A stretch of 64,000 nucleotides of DNA from Nematostella vectensis (Eukaryota; Cnidaria; Anthozoa; Actiniaria; Edwardsiidae), in the NCBI RefSeq assembly GCF_932526225.1, contig NC_064036.1, forward strand, positions 7,385,519 to 7,449,518. The letters are read 5' to 3'. Position numbers and translations under genes: made by a program. Numbering within the stretch: the first letter of the stretch is position 1; the number at the start of each line of letters is the position of its first letter. The notes below the pieces were generated by a model, which was not told the DNA's origin, searched no databases, and worked only from the letters and a program-made list of their open reading frames with translations. This document shows, piece by piece, positions 35,301 to 43,754 of the stretch.

Positions 35301-35844
35301 GCCGCATTTGTTTAGCATGTATGAATATATAGTCTGTGTCTTCGTTGCATTTTACCCGTACGGACACGTTACCAGAGAAAGTAAAATCTGGATCTAACTT
35401 CGGTCGGAGTATAACCGTATACTCCTCCGGTGTTACACTGCTTGGAAGGCGGATTTTCTGCCAAGCAAACTTCCTTCCATGCCCATCTTTATAAAAACTA
35501 CTATCGTCCTTTTTTTCTGGCTCATCCTGAAACTCCGAACTCCTTTTCTCGGTTTTCTCTTCGAACTCATCAGAGGTCGAAGGGTTGACGAAGACAGAAA
35601 TTATAACTACACAAATGAGTAGAACAGCCGTGATCGTACTATAGACGATGGTTCTCCGAGAACACATTCTGTTGGTCGTACGAAGATGCCCGCCGTTGTC
35701 CTCAAATATACGAATTCGTCTCCGCCTGAGCCTTCTTGGTCGTGTCTTTCTCTCAGGCAGGAGTGCGATACTGTCTATATCGTCTTCAAAGGATGAATCA
35801 GAGCTTTCCTGGTTCGGTGATCCGTTGTCATAAGCTTCATCCAT
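20493..35844 (-). CDS. M1 family membrane aminopeptidase (ANPEP/ENPEP-type), 1081 aa, alternative catalytic exons
   Basis: Exons in transcript order: 35844-35087, 33309-33162, 32564-32436, 31936-31816, 30702-30548 (5A) or 29044-28890 (5B), 28493-28429, 27920-27737, 27507-27376, 26699-26515, 26230-26151, 25553-25423, 25070-25015, 24871-24721, 24395-24322, 24161-24060, 23396-23229, 22380-22243, 21267-21186, 20879-20493. Type II protein: basic cytoplasmic tail of about 64 residues, membrane anchor 65-86, M1 N-domain, GAMEN exopeptidase motif 396-400, zinc site H432-E-L-A-H436 with third ligand Glu455, catalytic Tyr518, ERAP1-like C-domain, then an acidic/Arg-rich tail ending SYEYQ that usual family members lack. 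Known family role: removal of N-terminal residues from extracellular peptides. The N-domain matches ENPEP around EPTDAR, but the preceding Asp that tunes acidic-residue preference (recalled, not computed) is His here, so specificity is open. The start is the only nearby ATG. Confidence 0.95.
21187..21588. other. Intron sequence beside aminopeptidase exon 18
   Basis: 21187-21267 is exon 18 coding sequence. The rest, 21268-21588, is intron without recognisable features up to the MITE arm at 21577. The donor at the low-coordinate end of exon 18 (21185-21184) is GC rather than GT (GAG|GCAAG), giving a GC-AG intron to the last exon. Confidence 0.6.
21577..21705. mobile_element. Short MITE with 14-bp perfect terminal inverted repeats
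   Basis: Begins TTGGTGTTACGGAG (21577-21590) and ends CTCCGTAACACCAA (21692-21705), an exact inverted pair around about 100 bp of A-rich sequence. It lies in the intron between aminopeptidase exons 17 and 18. Confidence 0.8.
22688..23110. repeat. Diverged tandem repeat (about 3 units) with CRE palindromes
   Basis: Three diverged units near 22688, 22859 and 23000 share ACCAAGTTTGGTT, ATGATGTTTC and GAGATATGAATAT blocks. Perfect TGACGTCA palindromes lie at 22786-22793, 22812-22819 and 22824-22831. The array sits in the intron between aminopeptidase exons 16 and 17. Confidence 0.65.
23765..23965 (-). mobile_element. Family A element, truncated copy
   Basis: Reverse copy recognisable by AAAATAACCATCCACGATTG and by ...TGTGTGACACGGTATTGCATAGCATAAAATGG. 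The right end typical of the family is eroded, and a short internal duplication (GGATATGAAGT twice) is present. Confidence 0.55.
24416..24695. repeat. Minisatellite of CCAATCA-containing units, about 34 bp
   Basis: About eight diverged units of the type TTGACCAATCAGGGCGAGCG followed by TACTAGTCA in the intron between aminopeptidase exons 13 and 14. The array starts just upstream of the exon 14 acceptor and ends near the exon 13 donor. Confidence 0.8.
27140..27330. repeat. Tandem repeat, about 60-bp unit with GTGATGTGTT
   Basis: Three imperfect units containing GTTGTGATGTGTT and ATGCAAGTGAGATGCAGTAA, in the intron between aminopeptidase exons 8 and 9. No coding role is visible. Confidence 0.75.
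27979..28136. mobile_element. hAT-like MITE with CAGGCGCGTACACAGG ends
   Basis: Left end CAGGCGCGTACACAGG (27979-27994) is matched by the inverted right end CCTGGGTACACGCCTG (28121-28136). The inner parts are C-rich and also inverted. Related ends occur at 50459-50544, and C-rich fragments at 41683-41725. It is in the intron between aminopeptidase exons 6 and 7. Confidence 0.7.
28890..29044 (-). other. Aminopeptidase alternative exon 5B (catalytic cassette)
   Basis: Exactly 155 nt with the same phases as 5A. It encodes [15 protein letters not shown] through [10 protein letters not shown]. By my alignment 42 of 51 residues match 5A, while about 26 of the matching codons differ silently, so the copies are old and under protein-level constraint. 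Donor CAG|GTTCGT. If spliced after 5A the frame reads ACC TCA TAG, an immediate stop. Confidence 0.9.
29180..29435. repeat. Long CAT/TCA microsatellite
   Basis: About 250 bp of imperfect ATCATCATC/CACCACC repeats in the intron separating alternative exons 5A and 5B. The long His- and Ser-rich open frames across it are artefacts of the repeat. Confidence 0.9.
29966..30170 (+). mobile_element. Family A element copy between exons 5A and 5B
   Basis: Forward copy sharing GTGACTCACAGAATCCATTT, TTTCAATCAAATATCGTTAA and AAACAATAACAAAAGAGTAG with 5504-5722. Both ends are somewhat eroded. Confidence 0.6.
30272..30437. mobile_element. MITE with CAGGGCCGTAGCAGGGG end
   Basis: Left end CAGGGCCGTAGCAGGGGG, right end CTACTACGGCTATGG, with internal C-runs and GTATCGTGCCCCCC. 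The same element recurs at 41147-41351. The ends resemble hAT-type MITEs. It sits in the intron between exons 5A and 5B. Confidence 0.7.
30548..30702 (-). other. Aminopeptidase alternative exon 5A (catalytic cassette)
   Basis: 155 nt, entering with two bases of a split Asp codon and leaving in phase 0. It encodes [15 protein letters not shown] through [10 protein letters not shown]. Acceptor TGGTGTTTAG; donor CAG|GTTTGT. It joins exon 4 (ending ..CAA G) and exon 6 (TGG TTT..) in frame. The donor deviates from GTAAGT, as expected of a regulated exon. Confidence 0.9.
30735..31175. mobile_element. MITE with about 45-bp inverted ends and TA target site
   Basis: The left end starts AACACGAGGTT and continues to GCTCCTCCCACCCCCGGGCTC; the right end is its inverted copy ending CTCGTGTT. 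Both sides are flanked by TA, consistent with a mariner-like target duplication. It separates the degenerate exon copy (31225-31258) from exon 5A. Confidence 0.75.
31225..31258 (-). pseudogene. Degenerate third copy of the catalytic exon
   Basis: After an acceptor-like TTGGATTTAG the sequence reads [10 protein letters not shown] in the same phase as exon 5A, then similarity ends before GAMEN. The upstream intron bases (GGCTGT...TTTAG) also resemble those before 5A, so the duplication included flanking intron. Without the GAMEN and zinc motifs it cannot encode an active enzyme. Confidence 0.7.
31293..31428. mobile_element. Compact palindromic MITE copy (TATTATCCATGAGCCG family)
   Basis: Arms TAAGTTCAACCGTAGTATTA and the inverted ..GACGTTTTAACTTA flank inverted TCCATGAGCCGTATTCAATG blocks. 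Same family as 14942-15152 but without the tandem expansion. It lies in the intron after aminopeptidase exon 4. Confidence 0.7.
32750..32870 (+). mobile_element. Solo Penelope-like terminal fragment
   Basis: Contains AAAAAGCCCAAATAGTCGTG, AACCAGAAGAATGAATACAA and TTTTCGTCTTTAATAAGACT, matching the terminal sequence of the element at 2186-3820. A shorter relic is at 33565-33615. Both lie in aminopeptidase introns 2 and 1 and carry no coding sequence. Confidence 0.7.
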
Positions 35845-38800
35845 CAGGGAATAAATATACACCGACTACTAATTGTTCTCATTTGAATAATCGACAGATG
35901 CTTCGCTGCACGCATGCGCAATGAATTGACCCTTGGGATATTTCACTACGTACGAGACATGAATCTGAATGTTATTTCCCCTTTATACTAAATTCGCATT
36001 ATGTTTCGTTTATTCAAGAAGCTTTTTTAGGCTAACTATTACAAAGTGTGGTCGTATAAATGCACTTTTATATCTTTTAACAATGTTCGTTTACACACGT
36101 GGATAAATCGATTCCGGGTTTCGGAGCAAGTGACCCGCTTACCGGGTATAAGTTTCCGGGTTACTGGACAGCCAAATATTTCTTTAAAAAATTATGACGC
36201 ATCAGCAATAGCGATTTAAAGCAAGTTGATAGTTCGATTTTGAATTCATTAAAAAACCACGAATTACGGTTCACTTGCTACAAGAGCTAAGAGTTTTAGA
36301 ATAAACTTGATGAAAGGGAAGAGAAATTCAAAATTATCATATATGCTGTCTCAAATAATATGCTATCTTACTATAGTCTGCAAAAAGAACAGACTCGTAG
36401 CACTCATTCCGAGAAATGGGCAAGACGTTTACTAATTAGGTTACTTAAAAAAATAAACACGTTAGTTTTCTCGTTTGTCTTTAAATGCACATTCCTCTTT
36501 GCTCTTTTTTAGTGGCAGATGTTATTTTTATTTGTCTCCAGAAATTTGCGTGGTTTGCTTTTGGTTTTATGGGCAATTTCATGGCCTCAAAAACACTCGA
36601 AAGAGCACAACAAAAAATGCACTCCGAGATATTATTGACCCCGCGTCAGCAAAACCAGCCAACACGTGCCGTGAGGAGAAAATAACGTGTCTCTGTTTAC
36701 AGCTAACAAATTATACTTGATTATACCGGATCCATTTGCTAGAATTCTAGATCAAAAGAGAGACGAGGTCCTTTAGTAATTAGACTAGCGGGAGTTGATA
36801 AAGCCACCGTCTTCTTCTATTTGTTCTTTCATCCATTCTTGCGGAAGCAGAACAAATTGTTTTTCGCAGCTCACTATTCGTACTCAAACAAAATAAGGAA
36901 CTAGTTTTGTGCTTAAACATCTCACTCACTGCTTTCTCGTTGGACGGAGACAGAGAACAAAGAAATAAATTCCTTATATGATAGCCTATATTAACATCTC
37001 AATCATATTTTTTCTTGGTGAACAGAGAAGGGTGGACAGGCGAAGTCCTTACATAGTACCCTATATTAAAATCTTACTTGTTTGTTTCTGGATTGACGGG
37101 GCAAAGTATGTACACCAAAGACGTCAGTGTGACGTCCGTTTAGTCTACTTTCCCCCCAATCTATCAGTCTAAATATCATAAAAAAAACTCTTGTTGTAGC
37201 AATGCTGAAAACAAAACGCTTGTTATAAGCACTAATAGACTGCAAAAATATATAGACCCCAATGGCCACCTGAACACGGGCACAGTAGCCACTTTTCTTC
37301 GGAAATTTTAAGGGAATGCGTGATAGCTAAATTTCCTGTTTACCCCCCGCCTCTTTTGTATACTGGCTTTCTCTTTGAGTTGGTGCCCCATCCCTACCCT
37401 CCCCCCCTTAAGATATCCAGGACCCGCCCCGAGGTGGTCTTCTGTAATCACACATACATTCATTGTTGTCAATCCTGAGACCTCAGTAAGGGCTCCTTCC
37501 ATTATTCAATTTTAAAAATTCAGTGGAGAGGAGCAGAGAAAAATTACACATTAATCCGTTTGACGACAGTCAGGGGTGGATTCTGGTTTTTCCTAAGGGA
37601 TGGGGGGGGAGGGTCAGCGGCCTGAAAAGGGGGATGGGAAGCAATATATAAGAAAATTGACGGAAGGGAATTTGCGAGTTTAAGGTCCCAAGCATTTCTT
37701 CTAAACAACGGCTCCCCTGCCCCCACCCCCTAAAGTACCTTTCTGTTGTAAAGCTAATAATTCGACAATCGCAATTCCTTTCTCTGATATATCTACAACT
37801 GTGTCAAGAGCTGACATGAGAAGGGGAGAGGATGTTGCTATAAAAATGATTACATGTCGTATATTGGGTACTGGTAGCCAATGTCGAAAGCATGATTAGC
37901 TTTTAATCGTTCGGAAAAAATGCTTGTACATTTGTGGTTTTGAATGCAAGGTGTTCCTATATGAACAGAGACAAAACAGTGCAAAAAAGAGAAATCAGAA
38001 ATAAGGAATGAATGTGTCAACTCTGGAAATATTACGCAAAAACGGATTAAAAAAGAATGAAGGGGACGACTTAAAAAGGGAAAATAGATAAAAAGAATGA
38101 AGAGGGAGACGAATATTACAACAAAGGGATGGCAGATAAGACCCACGCATCGTGCGTACGTTCTTTATCTGATCCCTCCTTCAGTTATCGCATTCTCTAA
38201 GTAAACTTGCGTTACCTGGCAGCCCATCGAAGGTATGGGAACTCAATTACCGCCACTTTAAAAAAAAATTAAACAAATATAAACGAAACCAGCAATTGTT
38301 AGAAACGAAAAAGGAACATAATTATATTCAATTTACGCGAGACTTAACAGATGATAATAAAATTTTTAGGAGGTAATATGAAGGCAGTACGATTGTTCTT
38401 TTGAAATTGGATATCAAACAGAAACAACTAGAATAAAGATGATAAAAAACGTGAAAGAGCTGGATTGTCCCCTATAGTTGGGGGTCGTGGTTTATACTCT
38501 TTCATAGCAGTTGCAATATGTTATTTTTATCATTTTGTTCTACTTGAGTGGAACATTTTGTGCCATTTTAAATAAGAGGAAACAGATAGGTGCCGAGATA
38601 TAGCTAAGATAAAACAGCTGTTTCATCTCAGTTAGTTGGGTTGTGATATCATCGTACAAGCACGTGCAGAAGAAACTCATTTTCACAAATTTTCATATAA
38701 ATAATGGTCTCTTGTTTTCACCAATTAGCCACAAATTTGTAAAGATATAATCAGTTATCATCTCGGCTAGGCTATATCTACCTTTTGTATACACTAAGGT

Positions 38801-39456
38801 TGGTAAATGGCTTATATTTTTGTTTTTGAGTAGTAACTGAAACACTGGTGCCTCCGACTGAGACATGAACAATCTTGACCCGAACCTGCCTAACTTTTCC
38901 ATCTAACACACGTCAACCTAGTAATTATTTCTTAATAACCCTTAAAATGAAAGAAGACAGATTGAGCAAGATCTAATATCTCAAGCCATCTTCATTATCG
39001 TGTTCATCAGTGGGGGAGGTACCTCATTAGAAAAAATTTTTTTTTCTCATTACACAAGACAGAAAGAAGACTGCATGCCCCATGTTCTTACATGATGATT
39101 TCCCACAAAGTCTAAAGATTATAACAGAGGTAAATATATTTAACAAATACATCTCTTTTTATTCGAAATGCGCGACTGTTGTTCATGACACGTGACACTC
39201 TGTGACGTCTTTTATGCATCTATTAGAGGAAAGACGCACACAAAATTAGATTTGCTTTATACAACAATGAAAATGTTTTTTCACTTGGACGTAAGCGCAA
39301 GCGCAGGGCACGTAATTTTCCAATTCTCACTGGAACGCAAGCGCAAGAGCGTAAGAGTAAGCGCAAGAGAACGCAACTGCTTGATTTTCTTGCGCTTATG
39401 TTTGACCGATTCTCACTTGTGTTGCGCTTCCGTTTGCGCTTACGCTTGCGTTCTAG

Positions 39457-39623
39457 TGAGAACCAGCCTTTACGTTACAATCTAGTTTTGGTGAGCGCGC
39501 ATGCGCATGTTGACACTAAGCGTTAGTGTGCCCTGTAATAACACATGGGCTACCATATTCGGAAGAACATCCCTTCCTACCGGAATGTCCAAAACTAGAT
39601 TGTAACGTAAAGGCTGGTTCTCA
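39457..39623. repeat. Perfect 35-bp inverted repeat with 97-bp loop
   Basis: The arm at 39457-39491 (starting TGAGAACCAGCCTTTACG) is the exact reverse complement of 39589-39623. The loop includes GCGCGCATGCGCATG. It overlaps the right side of an imperfect inverted repeat of AACGCAAGCGCAAG words (39327-39470), so two hairpin elements look nested or adjacent. Confidence 0.85.
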
Positions 39624-41146
39624 TTACTGGTGCCTCCGGACATATTAAAGAAAATTGAGTACGACTGCGATCTAGGACGAAATCCCTAGGAGAAAATTGT
39701 CAGCAAAACAGACAGAGCTATAGCAGACCTTGAAATACAGAAACTATGGAGGCACAGTCACGCCCATGGTCATTTTCATTCGTGTGGTGATAGGGGGTGG
39801 GGTGATCCGACATAAGTGTTGGATATTTTTGTGTCCCCTTCCAAAACAAAACGACTGTTTTATTGACACAAATACCTTTATTAAGTAATATGCATGAGTA
39901 CATTCATAGTGAAAATAATCACAATGTTGCATTTCTATTTCAAAATTGTACATTTATGTATTTCGTGGACACATAGCTGTGCTCTGGGAACATATAAATC
40001 AATTCAGTGCATATGCATGCACTCCATATAAGAATTTTATAATTTTGATTGGTTAAGGTAACGGGTAACAAAGCGATGAACACAGAATGCCATGCTTTTA
40101 GCACAGTTGCCTACCCATCCCCTCTTAATCATTTTCCCCCACCCCTTCCCCCTTCCTTCGCCTTATTATCATGCAACCAAATCACAGAAAAATCTACTAT
40201 ACAGCATGCATCCCTATTTGGATGCACGAATTAATTTATCTGGGTGCACATCCTATATATTTGACAGTTGTGCGGTAGTCAGAGATGCCAGATTTGAAGC
40301 CTATTAGTGTGAAAGTAAATAATATCAACAAGGCCCAAATCATTTCCCCACAGGAGATTGATTACTTATTGCTTTCGTCATTAAAGGCTTTTCAAGTTTT
40401 TCCAAAGGCTGAAAATATGCCACAGTACTAATAGCCGAATAAGAATAGACACATGATTTGACTCACCCTTTCAATCAAACAATGAATCATGGGTAGAGCG
40501 AGAAGGCTTCTATAACTAAATCAGTTCGTACTCAAAATGCACATGCTAGAACACGCTCCGCGCACGTTCGTTCACGATCGGTGCAAGTTCGTACTCGATC
40601 GGAGTATGTTTGTACTCAATCGGTACACGATCGTGCTTAGTCGGAGCACATTCGTACGTTAGTCTATCCGGTGCGAATACAGTCACGTCTTTTAAGACGT
40701 GACTTAAAAGTGTTTGGGACAAATTATTTATGGGCTTATGAAATCAACAAAATGAAGAATGGTTAATAACTATGACTTTAAATCAAGTCATAGCCGATGC
40801 CCTACTTGGGCTAAATCAGATACACTACCCTCGGTTTAGCATGTTATTCTATGGCTCGTAGCGCGTAATCTGGCTCGTGCTCAGGACTCGGTACCATCTG
40901 ACTCCTGGGCCACCGATTCATTGATGTCTTCGGAGACACGCTGTACATCCCAAGTTTCTTCCTGCAATGTTGAAATAAACGTATCAGGAATGCTGTCATG
41001 CTGCCCCCAAGCACGCCTAAACTTTGCCTTTTGTTTTCGTTATAGCCTCTCCACTAAAACGAGCTAAAGAAAATTAAAACCTTTGCAAAAAAAAAGCCAG
41101 ATCCCCTCTTTCGGAGCATGCGCTCTACGTACCCAAAATCTAATTT

Positions 41147-41351
41147 AGGGCCGTAGCAGGGGGTGGGGCACTGGGAGCACCCCACCCCCCAATGAATTTT
41201 AAAAATATATGAAAAAAGCCAGAAGGGGTGTGACTGTACCACAACTATCTTCTTAATATTTTTTGTATTGTACCCACCCCCCACTCCCACAGTCTTCGTA
41301 TGGTCTCTGTATTGTACCCACTCAATATTTCGTAGTCTGCTACAGGACTGC
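41147..41351. mobile_element. Second copy of the AGGGCCGTAGCAGG MITE
   Basis: Begins AGGGCCGTAGCAGGGGGTGG, as at 30272, with shared TGGGGCACTG and TTTTTTGTATTGTACCC-type interior, and ends GTAGTCTGCTACAGG. It contains a short internal duplication of TATTGTACCCAC. It lies just beyond the neuropeptide gene 3' end. Confidence 0.65.
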
Positions 41352-41426
41352 AATTGCGACCTATCCTATCGGAGCTTGGACAAGCTAACAGTAGCTGAAG
41401 AAAACTGGAAACTTAAAAAGGAAAAA

Positions 41427-41432
41427 TTTATT
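41427..41432 (-). terminator. Candidate polyadenylation signal of the neuropeptide gene
   Basis: AATAAA on the minus strand, about 310 nt after the stop codon at 41739. It is the nearest canonical hexamer I noticed downstream. No GU-rich element was assessed. Confidence 0.35.
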
Positions 41433-41738
41433 CATTTCTAAGCTCACTAGTCCCAAAGCCTCTGGTAAAGCCTTGGAGAGGTGTGAAGAGTTTCAAAATC
41501 TCTAATTTCCTAGAATCGGAAAAAGGACTAAAGTGTACGGCGACTAAGTTTGTCTTTACGTGCGTTCCCAGATTTGGCTGAGGAGGGGGGGGGGGGATAC
41601 GCAGTCATAAGTATTACATGGAAAAAGCATCTTATGTAAAGATTCCTTCATAAGAAATTACCCATTTTTTGGCCTTCAAGGGGGGTGACGCGCGCACCCT
41701 GCGCACCCCCCATGTGTACGCGCTTGAATGGGCCATTT

Positions 41739-43723
41739 TCAGGCTCTCTTGGAATTTCTAAGAAGATTCCAAGACCAAGCTACCTTTCGAGACGTTGTCG
41801 CTGAATTCCTCTTGTCGTGTTGCCTTTTAGAGAAATATTCGCGTAATTCTTTGAGCAATTCAACTTGAGCATCATCCTCAGTGTCTTCATAATTTTCACG
41901 TCGTCTTTCCCAGTAATTAGAGGGTTCATCTTCAGTGGTCTCTTCACTGAAATATAAAAGGTAGATTTGTACAAACAAACGCAGCCGGACGGAGGGACAA
42001 ACAGGCGACGGAAGGACGGACAAAAATACTTACCGTTTGCCGCCGTAGACGAATCGTTTGCCTCCATAGACAAACCTCTTGTTGTCTACATCTTCTTTCT
42101 CCTCTGTGTTCGCCGCTCTTTTACCACCGTAAACGAACCGTTTTCCACCATAAACAAAACGTTTTTCACTGTCTTCTACATCTTCGCTGTTTGTTGTTCT
42201 TTTGCCCCCGTAAACGAATCGTTTTCCTCCATAAACAAACCGTTTGTTGTTCTCATTCTCGCCTTCATTGTCCGTTGTTTTTTTGCCTCCGTAAACAAAC
42301 CGCTTTCTACCGTAAACGAATCGTTTTCCTCCATAAACAAACCGTTTGTTGTTCTCATTTTCGCCTTCATTGTCCGTTGTTTTTTTGCCTCCGTAAACAA
42401 ACCGCTTTCTACCGTAAACGAATCGTTTTCCTCCATAAACAAACCGTTTGTTGTTCTCATTTTCGCCTTCATTGTCCGTTGTTTTTTTGCCTCCGTAAAC
42501 AAATCGTTTTCTGCCGTAGACGAACCGTTTCCCACCGTAGACGAACCGTTTATTATCCTCCTTCTCGCCTTGATTGTCCGTTGTTCTTTTGCCTCCGTAA
42601 ACGAACCGTTTACCGGCGCCATACACAAATCGTTTGTTGTGCCCAATTTCACCTTCACTGTCGACTTTTCTTTTACCTCCGTATTGTCCGTAAACAAACC
42701 GTCTGGCTAACTCATTGTCTTCCACGGCTATTTGAGTTTCTTGAGGGTTGTTTTCTGCGTCATTACTTTTGTTGGCGGATCCAGCTATAGACAAACCAAG
42801 AAAATAAGTTTGTTTTTATCAGATAACACTAGTTCTCTATATGCACACAAATAACGATTCTGATAGAAATTAACGTTTTAAAATAAAGATAGTTTTAAAA
42901 CTTCTTGGAATATCCTAGTGCCCGTGATCAAACATTTTCGAGGACGAGTAACGAGTAGTTGCGCGCGGGCTCTGTGTGGCATCGCACGCCTGAGAAAAAC
43001 TAGCAGCAGTTCGACCTACATGACTACTTCGAGAGGATAGACGGATAAGTCTCCATATATTATAATCGCAGGTCCTGCCTGTGCACAGGCGGAAATAATA
43101 AAAGGGACTTGTCACTGTCAGAGTGCTACTCGTATGAGCCATCCGAAGCCCCATCACCCCCCCCCCCCCCCCCCCATCAAAAGAATCCCTCTGACAGACT
43201 TAGGAGCCTATATACAGAATACACTAGGTCAAACATTGAAACTGACACCCACAGGCATAGATAACATATCAAAAGTCTGAAATATAGCGATTCTAGGAAA
43301 GAACCGAGGGGGTACGCGCGACCATTACGCCCAGGCCCCTATACCTACCCCTACCTACGACAACTTAACCCCCAACCTACCCTAGCTACACCAGCTCCAC
43401 CCCCTACCTTACGTCCACCCCAAAGGTAACTACGCCCAGCCATCCCCCTACTTACTAACTCCTAGTTACACCATCCACACCCCCTCCTTACCCACTCCTA
43501 GTTACGCCATCCACACCCCCTCCTTACCCACTCCTAGTTACGCCATCCACACCCCCTCCTTACCCACTCCTAGTTACACCATCCACACCCCCTCCTTACC
43601 CACTCCTAGTTACACCATCCACACCCCCTCCTTACCCACTCCTAGTTACGCCATCCACACCCCCTCCCATAAGCCCTCCTCTAGCTTCGCCCACTCCCTA
43701 TACCCCCACCTAGCTACACCAGC

Positions 43724-43754
<31 letters not shown>

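Larger units (their letters stand above)
35845..41738. other. Intergenic region between aminopeptidase promoter and neuropeptide 3' end
   Basis: No gene was recognised. The region just right of 35844 should hold the aminopeptidase promoter. Notable repeats are the AACGCAAGCGCAAG inverted repeat at 39327-39470, the perfect 35-bp hairpin at 39457-39623, a degenerate CGATCGG/GTTCGTAC repeat tract at 40541-40680, and the MITE at 41147-41351. Open frames here are short, composition-driven and without recognisable domains. Confidence 0.5.

Noticed and set aside
35845..35862. Six-residue N-terminal extension of the aminopeptidase (MYIYSL..)
   Set aside because: The upstream start would be GTG; the first ATG in frame is at 35844.
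37850..38146. 98-codon minus-strand hydrophobic frame
   Set aside because: Phe/Ile-rich translation of A+T-rich DNA with no recognisable family or splice partner.
41967..42710. Long plus-strand open frames (247 and 199 codons) over the neuropeptide exon
   Set aside because: They are antisense shadows of the repetitive FVYG coding sequence, with no start context, splice logic or recognisable domain.
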